DNA of 64,000 bases, taken from positions 186,892-250,891 of the forward strand of contig NZ_BMNT01000002.1 in assembly GCF_014646695.1 (NCBI RefSeq), read 5' to 3'. This document shows positions 14,589 to 22,596 of this stretch, in pieces (positions within the stretch are counted from its first letter, which is position 1; each line of letters begins with the position of its first letter). The notes beneath the pieces are model-generated. The model saw nothing but the letters and a program-made list of their open reading frames with translations, was not told where the DNA came from and searched no databases. This DNA comes from Sphaerisporangium melleum. GTDB taxonomy: Bacteria; Actinomycetota; Actinomycetes; Streptosporangiales; Streptosporangiaceae. The position numbers and the translations under genes are program-made.

Positions 14589-16874
14589 TTGGGCGTGAAC
14601 GTCGTGCCGCCGCTTCCTTCCGGCTCGGTTCCCCCGGGGACGGGAGCCCCCGCGCCGCCGCGGCCGGACGCGGCCGTGCCGTCCACGCCGGGCGAGGTGC
14701 GGGCCCTGCTCGACGACGCCGAGCGCCTGCTGAGCGCCGCCCGGGCTCTGCTCGATGACGACGCCGCCGCCCGCACCGCCGTCCAGCGCGCTCTGAGCGC
14801 CCTGCGATCCCGCGCGGCGCGCGCGGACCTGGCCGCCATCCCGTCCGCGCGGCTGAAGGACGTCACCGACGGGCGGCTGCGGCTCGGCGTCCTGGAACAG
14901 GCCGGGTACCGCACGGTTCTCGACATCCTGGACGCCACCCCGTACGCGCTGCAGTTGCTCCCGGGCATCGGCGCGCGCACCGCGGCGCAGGTGCACGCCG
15001 CCGCCGCGCAGATCGCCCGGGCCGCCGAAGAGACCGTGGCCGTGCGCATCGACGTCGACCATCGCGAGGCCGAGACCACCCATCTGCTGATCGCGCTGCA
15101 CCGGCTGGTGTCGGCCGGCCCCGACCTGCCGCGGGCGCAGCGGGCGGCCGGAGCCGTGCGGGAGGAGCTGGCGGCGCTCCTGCCCGCCGCGCAGCCCGCG
15201 CGCGGCCGGGTGCGCATGCTGCTCGCGGGGCGAGAGGGCCGCCACCGGGCGCGGGAGGCCGTCGCGGAGGTGGCGGGCCTGCTGGCGGCGGCACGCGCGT
15301 CCGGCACGCCTCTGCTGCTCGGCCAGACGTCGGTCGACCTGCTCCGCCCGCCGCCCTCCGACATCGAGGCCTGGTCGGACTTCGAGCTGCGCCCGCCCGA
15401 GTACTACAACCTGCTGGCCGAGATCGCCGCCCTGGAACCCGACCGGGTGGCGGCCGAGGGCTTCCTGCCCGACTCGGTCTCGACGCGGGTGCGGGCCCAG
15501 GCGCTGGACGACACGCACCGCCGGGTGTCGCTGCGCGGCTACCAGGCGTTCGGCGCCCGCTTCGCGCTCACCCAGCGGCGGGTGATCCTGGGCGACGAGA
15601 TGGGCCTGGGCAAGACCGTCCAGGCCATCGCCGCCATGGCGCACCTCTGGTCGTGCGGGGAACGGCACTTCCTGGTCGCCTGCCCGGCGAGCGTCGTGAT
15701 CAACTGGACGCGGGAGGTCGAGGCGCGAAGCACGCTGGCCGCCTACCGGCTGCACGGCCCCGACCGGGCGGCGGGCCTGGCCGAGTGGATCCGCGCGGGC
15801 GGCGTCGCGGTGACCACGATCGACTCCCTGCACCGGCTGCCGGTGCCGGCCGACGTGGCGCTCGGCATGCTGGTCGTGGACGAGGCACACTACGTCAAGA
15901 ACCCGGCGGCGCGCCGGTCCCAGGCGGTGGCCGAGTGGTGCGCCCGCACCGAGCGGGTGCTGTTCATGACCGGTACGCCGATGGAGAACCGCGTCGAGGA
16001 GTTCCGCAGCCTGGTCGGCCACCTGCGGCCCGACATGGTGCCCGAGATCCGCGGCAGCGACGCGGCGGCGGGCGCGCAGTCCTTCCGCAGGGCCGTGGCC
16101 CCGGTCTACCTGCGGCGTAACCAGGAGGACGTGCTCACCGAGCTGCCCGAGGTCGTCCTGGTCGACGAGTGGGAGGAGTTCAGCCGGACCGACCTCGCCG
16201 CGTACCGGGCGGCGGTGGCCGAGGGCAACTTCATGGCGATGCGCCGGGCCGCCTACGCCGTGCCGGGGACCTCCGCCAAGCTCCAGCGGCTGCTGGAGCT
16301 GGTCGAGGAGGCGGCGGGCAGCGGCCGGAAGGTCGTCGTCTTCTCCTACTTCCGGGACGTGGTGGCCGCGGTGCACGAGGCGCTCGGCGGCCGGGCGCAC
16401 GGGCCGATCTCCGGCGGGCAGTCATCGGCCGCCCGCCAGCGGGCCGTCGACACGTTCACGGCGGCGCCGGGGCACGCGGTGCTGCTGAGCCAGATCCAGG
16501 CCGGCGGACTGGGGCTCAACCTCCAGGCCGCCTCGGTCGTGATCATCTGCGAGCCGCAGGTCAAGCCGACCCTGGAGAGCCAGGCGATCGGACGGGCGCA
16601 CCGCATGGGGCAGACCCGCAGGGTGCGGGTCCACCGCCTGCTGACGACCGACAGCGTGGACCAGCGGATGCTGGACATCCTGCGGGGCAAGACGAAGATC
16701 TTCGATGTGTACGCCAGGCACAGCGACCTGGCCGCCTCGACTCCGGACGCCATCGACGTCTCCGAGCAGACGCTCGCCCGGCGGATCGTCGAGGAGGAGC
16801 AAGTCCGCCTCGACCTGCCCCCCGCCGCCGCTCCGCCACCGGAGGACCCCATCGCGGAAAACGCGGCCGGCTGA
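14589..16874 (+). CDS. SNF2-family DEAD/DEAH helicase with N-terminal helix-hairpin-helix
   Basis: A 761-residue superfamily 2 protein. Before the helicase core there is a helix-hairpin-helix motif (LPGIGARTAAQV, near 130-145), usually a DNA-binding element. The SNF2 core has Walker A GDEMGLGKT, the DEAH box VVDEAHYVKNP, FMTGTPMENR, and motif VI QAIGRAHRMGQTRRV. Such bacterial enzymes translocate on double-stranded DNA and can remodel forks or displace proteins. The start is uncertain: TTG at 14589 has GGAGGGCGAGG nearby, GTG at 14595 is almost as good, and the frame is open back to 14517. It stands alone between the LCP gene and a convergent purC. Confidence 0.85.
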   Translation: MGVNVVPPLPSGSVPPGTGAPAPPRPDAAVPSTPGEVRALLDDAERLLSAARALLDDDAAARTAVQRALSALRSRAARADLAAIPSARLKDVTDGRLRLGVLEQAGYRTVLDILDATPYALQLLPGIGARTAAQVHAAAAQIARAAEETVAVRIDVDHREAETTHLLIALHRLVSAGPDLPRAQRAAGAVREELAALLPAAQPARGRVRMLLAGREGRHRAREAVAEVAGLLAAARASGTPLLLGQTSVDLLRPPPSDIEAWSDFELRPPEYYNLLAEIAALEPDRVAAEGFLPDSVSTRVRAQALDDTHRRVSLRGYQAFGARFALTQRRVILGDEMGLGKTVQAIAAMAHLWSCGERHFLVACPASVVINWTREVEARSTLAAYRLHGPDRAAGLAEWIRAGGVAVTTIDSLHRLPVPADVALGMLVVDEAHYVKNPAARRSQAVAEWCARTERVLFMTGTPMENRVEEFRSLVGHLRPDMVPEIRGSDAAAGAQSFRRAVAPVYLRRNQEDVLTELPEVVLVDEWEEFSRTDLAAYRAAVAEGNFMAMRRAAYAVPGTSAKLQRLLELVEEAAGSGRKVVVFSYFRDVVAAVHEALGGRAHGPISGGQSSAARQRAVDTFTAAPGHAVLLSQIQAGGLGLNLQAASVVIICEPQVKPTLESQAIGRAHRMGQTRRVRVHRLLTTDSVDQRMLDILRGKTKIFDVYARHSDLAASTPDAIDVSEQTLARRIVEEEQVRLDLPPAAAPPPEDPIAENAAG

Positions 16875-17266
16875 GGTCCACGCGACCCCGGACACCTGCC
16901 GAACTCCCGGAGGCACCTCCTGCCGACCCTACGCCTGCCGGGTTCCCGGAAGACATGTCCGCACAAAGGCACCCGGCGAGGACCACCCCCGGAGGAACCG
17001 GGCCGGGACCCGATGAGACCGGGGGTACCGACGCCTCCCCGCCGGCTACGCCTGCGCCTCCCGGATCCGGACCGACCGGCACGCGCGCCCGCACAGGCCC
17101 GGTGCAAGGACCGGGTCCGGGCTGGCTCCCGGGGCGGGCCCGAGAAGACCGGCGGTACCTCGACGCCTTCCCGCCGGATACAGCGTCCGGATCAGAGCCG
17201 GCCCGCGCGGGGACCCGCCCGGGCAGGCCCGGGTGCGGGCGGGAGCCCGGGCCGGGGCGGCGGGGG
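16875..17266. other. 392-bp gene-free convergent spacer
   Basis: It lies between the helicase gene and purC, which converge. No frame in it resembles a protein. Two stretches, at about 17019-17075 and 17144-17200, look like diverged copies of each other (ACCGG-GGTAC-GACGCCT-CCCGCCGG). GC-rich palindromic segments near 17235-17260 may terminate transcription. Confidence 0.4.
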
Positions 17267-18097
17267 TTACCAGGAGGTGCCGGTGATGCGTTCGTACGCC
17301 TCGATGTAGCGGGCGCGGGTGCGCTCGACGACCTCCTCGGGCAGCTCGGGCCCGGGGTCCTTCTTGTCCCATCCGGTGCCCGTGGCCCAGTCGCGGACGT
17401 ACTGCTTGTCGAAGGCCAACTGCGGCCGGCCGGGCTCCCACTGCTCGGCGGGCCAGAAGCGCGAGGAGTCGGAGGTCAGCACCTCGTCCGCCAGCACGAG
17501 CGTGCCGTCGGCGGCCCGGCCGAACTCCAGCTTGGTGTCGGCGATGACGACGCCCCGCCCGGCCGCCAGCTCCGAGCCGCGCCGGTAGATCTCCAGGGTG
17601 AGACGGCGCAGCTCCTCGGCGGTCTCTGTGCCCTCCTGGGCCACGACGTCGGCGAAGGTGATGAACTCGTCGTGCGCGCCGAGCTGGGCCTTGGTGGTGG
17701 GGGTGAAGATGGGCTCGGGCAGCTTGGAGCCCTCCACCAGCCCCGGCGGCAGCGCCACGCCGGACACCGCGCCGCCCGCGCGGTACTCCTGCAGGCCGAG
17801 CCCGGCCAGGTAGCCGCGGGCGATGCACTCGACCTGCACCATGTCCAGCCGGCGGCAGCGCAGCGCGCGGCCCGCGAACTCCTCCGGCACGTCGGTGGCC
17901 GAGATGACGTGGTTGGGCACGATGTCGGCGAGCCGCTCGAACCACCACAGCGAGAGCCGGGTGAGGATCTTGCCCTTGTCGGGGATCGGCGTCGGCAGGA
18001 TCACGTCGTACACCGAGATGCGGTCGGAGGCGACGAGGATGAGGTCCCCGCGGTCCTCGTAGACGTCCCGGACCTTCCCTGAGTGGAGGAGCTTCAC
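17267..18097 (-). CDS. purC: Phosphoribosylaminoimidazole-succinocarboxamide synthase
   Basis: A 276-residue SAICAR synthase that condenses CAIR with aspartate using ATP in de novo purine synthesis. Characteristic segments are HSGKVRDVY near the start, ILVASDRISVYDVILPTPIPDKG, VECIARGYLAG, GVVIADTKLEFG and LADEVLTSDSSRFWP. Length and order match the family. GTG at 18097 begins exactly at the domain (MKLLHSGKVRD), with a weak GGGCAGG upstream. The purK-purE pair for preceding steps lies 26 kb away in this window. Confidence 0.96.
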   Translation of the reverse strand: MKLLHSGKVRDVYEDRGDLILVASDRISVYDVILPTPIPDKGKILTRLSLWWFERLADIVPNHVISATDVPEEFAGRALRCRRLDMVQVECIARGYLAGLGLQEYRAGGAVSGVALPPGLVEGSKLPEPIFTPTTKAQLGAHDEFITFADVVAQEGTETAEELRRLTLEIYRRGSELAAGRGVVIADTKLEFGRAADGTLVLADEVLTSDSSRFWPAEQWEPGRPQLAFDKQYVRDWATGTGWDKKDPGPELPEEVVERTRARYIEAYERITGTSW

Positions 18098-18202
18098 CCT
18101 GCCCGCGCCCTGCTTCCTGTGCTCGACCTGCGATGACCGGCGGCGCCGGCCGCCGTCCGCCAGGTTACCCCCGCCACACCTCCCCACCCACGGCGGGCTC
18201 TC

Positions 18203-18227
18203 GCCGTCCGCGGGCCCGCCGGACGGC
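18203..18227. terminator. Candidate terminator downstream of the MFS gene
   Basis: GCCGTCCG at 18203-18210 pairs with CGGACGGC at 18220-18227 around a 9-base GC loop. It lies just past the stop codon of the minus-strand MFS gene. There is no T tract. Confidence 0.45.
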
Positions 18228-18249
18228 CGGACGGCTTCCGGGGGAACGG

Positions 18250-19677
18250 TCAGCGGGTGGCGCCGGTGAGCGCCTCGCCGGGGGCCGCCTGGTGGGCCGG
18301 GGCACGGCGGGCGGCGGGGACCAGCAGCGTCAGCGCGACGGTGACCGCCGCGCACGCCGCCAGCAGCAGGAAGGCGTACGTGAAGCCGGACTCCTGCGGC
18401 AGGCCGTCCGGCCGGGCGCCGGAGGCGATGACCGTCCCGACGACGGCGGTGCCGATCGAGCCGCCGATGGTGCGGATGTTGGCGTTCATGCCGCCCGCGA
18501 CGCCGGTCTGGTGCGCCGGCACGCTGCGCACGATCAGGCCGGTCATCGCGGCGTAGGCCAGGCCGATGCCGATGCCGATGATGCCCTCGGCGAGCGCGAT
18601 CTGCCACGGCCGGTCGTGGTAGGCGGCGAGCAGGAGGCAGGCGACCAGGCAGAGCACCGATCCCCACACGAGCTGGGCCTTGGCGCCGATGACCGGCGAG
18701 ATGGGGCCGCTGAGGCCGCCGGCCACGGCCATCGTGACGAGCATGGGCAGCGTCATCAGCCCGGCCTCGGTGACGCTGGAGCCGAACCCGTATCCGGTGG
18801 CCGACGGGATCTGCACGAATATCGGCACGAAGGCCACCACCGAGAACATGCCCGCGCCGAAGAGCAGTGCCACCAGGTTGGTGGTCCACACCGCGGGGAG
18901 CCGCATCATGCGCATGTCCACCAGGGGCGCGCTCGATCGCGTTTCCACGGCGATCCACCCGGCGAACGCGAGCACGGCGAGGACGAGCAGCGTGATGACC
19001 GGGAGCGAGGTCCAGCCCCACGCCGCGCCGTTGCTGAGCGGGATCAGCAGGGCCACCAGCCATCCCGACAGCAGCGCCGCGGCCGGCCAGGCGACGCGGC
19101 CCTCGGTCCGGACGGGGGACCGTGGGATGTACCGGTGCGCGAGGACGGCGGTCGCGGCGACGACGACCATGGGGATCCAGAACAGCCACCGCCAGTTCAG
19201 CAGCTGGACGATGGGCCCGGCGATCAGGGTGCCGAGGCCGCCGCCCACCGCGAGGACGGCCGACAGCCCGCCGACCGCTCCGGACACCCGCTCGGGCGGG
19301 AACTCGTCGCGGATGATGCCGAACGACAGCGGGAACACCGCGCCCCCGAGGCCCTGGATCACCCGGCCGGCGATGAGCACTTCGATGGTGGGGGCGAGCG
19401 CGGCGACGAGGCTGCCCAGCGCGATCGCGCCCAGGGCGACGAGCAGCGTGCGGTCCTTGCCGAGCATGTCGCCGATCCGGCCGAGCAGCGGGGTGGCGAC
19501 CGAGGCCGACACCAGCCACGCGGTCAGCACCCAGGTCACGGCGCTCTGGGTGGTGGCCAGGTCGTGCTGGATGGTGGGGAGCACCGGGCCGACCAGCGAC
19601 TGCAGCATCGCGAACGACGCCGCGGCGGCCGACAGCACGGCGAAGGTCAGCCGATGTGAGGAGGTCTTGCCTGCCAT
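18250..19677 (-). CDS. MFS drug-exporter-like transporter (DHA2 type, 14 TM)
   Basis: A 475-residue major facilitator with about 14 hydrophobic helices. The DHA2-type motif C region is WVLTAWLVSASVATPLLGRIGD, followed by the loop motif GKDRTLL. VIQGLGGAVFPLSFGIIRDE is typical of proton-driven multidrug exporters in this family. ATG at 19677 has GAAGGA upstream. It is divergent from a TetR gene, with three identical-core operators between them, so the TetR protein very likely represses this exporter until an inducer is present. The substrate is unknown. Confidence 0.9.
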   Translation of the reverse strand: MAGKTSSHRLTFAVLSAAAASFAMLQSLVGPVLPTIQHDLATTQSAVTWVLTAWLVSASVATPLLGRIGDMLGKDRTLLVALGAIALGSLVAALAPTIEVLIAGRVIQGLGGAVFPLSFGIIRDEFPPERVSGAVGGLSAVLAVGGGLGTLIAGPIVQLLNWRWLFWIPMVVVAATAVLAHRYIPRSPVRTEGRVAWPAAALLSGWLVALLIPLSNGAAWGWTSLPVITLLVLAVLAFAGWIAVETRSSAPLVDMRMMRLPAVWTTNLVALLFGAGMFSVVAFVPIFVQIPSATGYGFGSSVTEAGLMTLPMLVTMAVAGGLSGPISPVIGAKAQLVWGSVLCLVACLLLAAYHDRPWQIALAEGIIGIGIGLAYAAMTGLIVRSVPAHQTGVAGGMNANIRTIGGSIGTAVVGTVIASGARPDGLPQESGFTYAFLLLAACAAVTVALTLLVPAARRAPAHQAAPGEALTGATR

Positions 19678-19778
19678 GAGGGTCCTTCAGTGGGTCATCA
19701 CGCGGGCACACGGGGTCGTACGCCGTGTGCCGTGCGTGGCGGGAGCGGGCGCGGCCGAGCCGCGGCGCGCGGTAAATT

Positions 19779-19847
19779 GGAGGGGAGCCTCCGCATCAGC
19801 GGAGCCGTACCGGAGGCACACCTCCACAATAGCGGAGGCATACCTCC
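19779..19847. promoter_or_regulatory. Three copies of a GGAGG-N4-CCTCC operator
   Basis: Inverted repeats GGAGG-N4-CCTCC occur at 19779-19792 (spacer GGAG), 19812-19825 (CACA) and 19834-19847 (CATA). Start-to-start distances are 33 and 22 bases, close to three and two helical turns. They fill the region between the MFS and TetR start codons. The last is 31 bases before the TetR GTG. The arrangement suggests cooperative binding of the TetR dimer on one face of the DNA. Confidence 0.75.
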
Positions 19848-19878
19848 GGTTCAACCGGGGTCACAGAGGAGGCCGAGC

Positions 19879-20469
19879 GTGACCGAGCAGGCGCCATCCG
19901 TCACCGGTGTCACCGTGCGCCGCCCGCAGCGCGCCGACGCCCGGCGCAACTTCGACGCCCTGCTCTGCGCCGCCCGCGAGGCGTTCGCCGAGCACGGCAC
20001 CGGCGCCTCGCTGGAGGACATCGCGCGCCGCGCCGGAGTCGGCATCGGCACCCTGTACCGCAACTTCCCCACCCGCCAAGACCTCTTCGAGAGCGTGTAC
20101 GTCGGCGAGGTGGAGGCACTGTGCCGCGCGTCGCAGCAGGTGAGCGGCATGCCGCCGTGGGAGGGCTTCGTCACCTGGCTGGGCGACTTCGCCTCCTTCG
20201 CCGCGACCAAACGCGCCATCTCCGAGGCGCTGAACCGCGACTCGGAGATGTTCCGCTCCTGCCGGCAGGCGATGTACGCCGCGGGTCAGCCGCTGTTCGC
20301 CCGCGCCCAGCAGGCCGGCCAGGCCCGTGCGGACGCCGATTTCGACGATGTCCTGCGCATGGTCGCGGGCCTGCTGTCCGCGGCCTTCGTGGACGACGAG
20401 CAGCGCGAGCGCGTCCTCGGCTTCGCCCTCGACGGCATCCGCGCCCAGCACACGGCCCCCACCCTCTGA
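19879..20469 (+). CDS. TetR/AcrR family regulator of the adjacent exporter
   Basis: A 196-residue regulator. The helix-turn-helix spans about residues 20-65, with AFAEHGTGASLEDIARRAGV and GIGTLYRNFPTRQDL. The C-terminal half resembles the SbtR/TetR_C group (FASFAATKRAISEALNRD). GTG at 19879 follows AGAGGAGG. The open frame runs upstream through the operators, but that part is not protein-like. Operator positions predict both autoregulation and control of the MFS gene. Confidence 0.9.
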   Translation: MTEQAPSVTGVTVRRPQRADARRNFDALLCAAREAFAEHGTGASLEDIARRAGVGIGTLYRNFPTRQDLFESVYVGEVEALCRASQQVSGMPPWEGFVTWLGDFASFAATKRAISEALNRDSEMFRSCRQAMYAAGQPLFARAQQAGQARADADFDDVLRMVAGLLSAAFVDDEQRERVLGFALDGIRAQHTAPTL

Positions 20470-20871
20470 GCCCGGCCGGCCCGGCCCTGTTCCCTCAGCG
20501 CGGTCGCGAGCCTCAGGATCACGACATTGCCGGTCGTGTCGGCGGTGAAGACCTGCCCGAGGCGGCATGGGCGGCCAGGCCCTTCCGGCGGCACCCCTGC
20601 TCGTGCCGCACCGGCGCCTCTGGCCGGACCACTAGGCCGGTGACGGTGACCGGGCGCCCCCCCGGAGGTTGCTATAGTGGGCAGCCCCTGACCTCTATCT
20701 GGGAGACGTGACATGGCAGGTGACGACGACATCTCCGGGTGATACCGGAAATACCGCCCGCGGGTTGAGCGCAGCAGCGCCCCTGCGTGGCCGTGCCGTC
20801 GTTCGTCCACCTCGTCCGCATCCGCTGGGCCGCCGCCCCGGCGTGCCCGCGTCGTCCTCAAGGTCTGTCAC
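20470..20871. promoter_or_regulatory. Long leader region of the ABC-F gene with a possible uORF
   Basis: The 402 bases before the ABC-F gene hold no convincing full gene. An extended -10-like TGCTATAGT lies at 20670-20678 with no good -35. Downstream, GGGAGA precedes an ATG at 20713 that opens a 9-codon frame (MAGDDDISG, stop 20740-20742). ABC-F resistance genes are often induced by ribosome stalling on such leaders, so this is suggestive, but I found no clean terminator/antiterminator pair. Confidence 0.4.
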
Positions 20872-22509
20872 ATGTCCGACGCGTTCATCGTCTGCTCCAG
20901 CCTCTCCTTCTCCTGGCCCGACGACACCTCCCTCTTCCAGGACCTCTCCTTCACCGTGGGCGCCGGCCGTACGGGCCTCGTCGCCCCGAACGGCGCCGGC
21001 AAGAGCACGCTGCTCAAGCTGATCGCCGGCGAGCTCCGGCCGCGCCACGGCTCCGTCACCGTCTCCGGCGTGCTCGGCTACCTCCCGCAGAGCCTGCCCC
21101 TGTCCGGCGACCTCACCGTGGCCGACGTGCTCGGCATCGCCCCGGTGATCAGGGCCCTGGACGCCATCGAGTCGGGGGACACCGGCGAGGAGCACTTCGC
21201 CGTCATCGGCGACGACTGGGACATCGAGGAGCGCACCCGCGCCCAGCTCGACCGTCTCGGCCTCGCCGATCTCCCGTTCACCCGGCGGCTGGACACGCTC
21301 AGCGGCGGCCAGGTCATCTCACTGGGGCTCGCCGCGCAGCTTCTGCGCCGGCCCGACGTCCTGCTGCTCGACGAGCCGACCAACAACCTCGACCTCGACG
21401 CCCGCCGCAAGCTCTACGACGTGCTGGACACCTGGAACGGCTGCCTGCTGCTGGTCAGCCACGACCGGACGCTGCTCGACCGCATGGACCGCATCGCCGA
21501 GCTCGACCGGGGCGAGCTGCGGTCCTACGGCGGCAACTTCACCGAGTACGAGGAGAGCGTCCGCGCCGCGCGCGAGGTGGCCGAGAAGAACATCCGCACC
21601 GCCGAGCAGGAGGTCAAGCGGGAGAAGCGCGAGATGCAGCAGGCCCGTGAGCGGGCGGCCCGCCGGGCGAGCAACGCGAGCCGCAACCTGAAGAACGCCG
21701 GCCTGCCCAAGATCTTCGCGGGCACGATGAAGCGCAACGCGCAGGAGTCCGCCGCGAAGGCCGACGAGACGCACGCCTCGCGGGTGAGCGATGCCAAGGC
21801 CCGGCTCGACGAGGCGAGCCGGGCGCTGCGCGACGACCAGAAGATCACGCTGGAGCTGCCCGGCACCAACGTCCCCGCCGGGCGCACGGTCTTCCTCGGC
21901 GAGCGGCTGCTGGTCCGCTACGGCGACCGGCCGCTGTTCGCGGGGGACGGCGTCGACCTGACGATCCGCGGGCCCGAACGCATCGCGCTGACCGGCCCGA
22001 ACGGCGCGGGCAAGTCCACACTGCTGCGCCTGGTCAACGGCGACCTGACGCCCGACGGCGGTACGGTCAGGCGGGCCGAGGGCCGGGTCGCGTACCTGTC
22101 GCAACGGCTCGACCTGCTGGACCTCGACCGCACCGTGGCCGAGAACCTCGCCGCGTTCGCGCCGGCGATGCCCGAGGCGCAGCGGATGAACCTGCTGGCC
22201 CGGTTCCTGTTCCGCGGATCCCGCGTCCACCTGCCGGTCGGCGTGCTGTCCGGCGGCGAGCGGCTGCGCGCCACCCTGGCCTGCGTGCTGTGCGCCGAGC
22301 CGGCGCCGCAGTTGCTGCTGCTGGACGAGCCGACCAACAACCTCGACCTGGTCAGCGTGGGGCAGCTCGAAAGCGCGCTCTCCGCCTACGAGGGCGCGTT
22401 CGTGGTGGTCAGCCACGACGAGCGGTTCCTGGCCGAGATCAAGGTGGACCGCTGGCTCCGCCTGGCCGACGGCCGTCTGCTGGAGACCGCCGCCCCCGAG
22501 GCCGGCTGA
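20872..22509 (+). CDS. ABC-F family ATPase (ribosome-associated, possible antibiotic resistance)
   Basis: A 545-residue protein with two nucleotide-binding domains and no membrane segment, as in ABC-F translation factors. Walker A motifs are APNGAGKST (first domain) and GPNGAGKST (second). Signatures are LSGGQ and LSGGE, and both Walker B regions read LLLDEPTNNLDL. Between the domains a charged helical linker (about 235-300) matches the P-site-tRNA interaction arm. Some members protect ribosomes from macrolides, lincosamides or pleuromutilins, while others are housekeeping, and sequence alone does not decide. The long leader hints at inducible expression. A strong hairpin follows the stop. 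Confidence 0.88.
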   Translation: MSDAFIVCSSLSFSWPDDTSLFQDLSFTVGAGRTGLVAPNGAGKSTLLKLIAGELRPRHGSVTVSGVLGYLPQSLPLSGDLTVADVLGIAPVIRALDAIESGDTGEEHFAVIGDDWDIEERTRAQLDRLGLADLPFTRRLDTLSGGQVISLGLAAQLLRRPDVLLLDEPTNNLDLDARRKLYDVLDTWNGCLLLVSHDRTLLDRMDRIAELDRGELRSYGGNFTEYEESVRAAREVAEKNIRTAEQEVKREKREMQQARERAARRASNASRNLKNAGLPKIFAGTMKRNAQESAAKADETHASRVSDAKARLDEASRALRDDQKITLELPGTNVPAGRTVFLGERLLVRYGDRPLFAGDGVDLTIRGPERIALTGPNGAGKSTLLRLVNGDLTPDGGTVRRAEGRVAYLSQRLDLLDLDRTVAENLAAFAPAMPEAQRMNLLARFLFRGSRVHLPVGVLSGGERLRATLACVLCAEPAPQLLLLDEPTNNLDLVSVGQLESALSAYEGAFVVVSHDERFLAEIKVDRWLRLADGRLLETAAPEAG

Positions 22510-22543
22510 CCCACCCGCCGTCCCCGGGTCTTCGAACGGCGGA

Positions 22544-22581
22544 CGGTCCTGCCCCGGGGGTTCATCCCCGGGGCAGGACCG
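22544..22581. terminator. Perfect 16-bp-stem bidirectional terminator
   Basis: CGGTCCTGCCCCGGGG (22544-22559) pairs exactly with CCCCGGGGCAGGACCG (22566-22581) around GTTCAT. It sits between the convergent ABC-F and pectinesterase genes. Confidence 0.75.
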
Positions 22582-22596
22582 TTCGAGGTCGCGGGC

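Noticed and set aside
14226..16400. Long open frame on the strand opposite the helicase gene
   Set aside because: High GC leaves antisense frames open. Composition is His/Arg/Gly-rich and no domain is visible, while the plus strand encodes a clear SNF2 protein.
20511..20640. Minus-strand frame with a protein-like run (VFTADTTGNVVILRLATAL) between the TetR and ABC-F genes
   Set aside because: No start with a ribosome site, short, and the rest of the frame is low-complexity. Possibly a relic of a gene, but not supportable as one.
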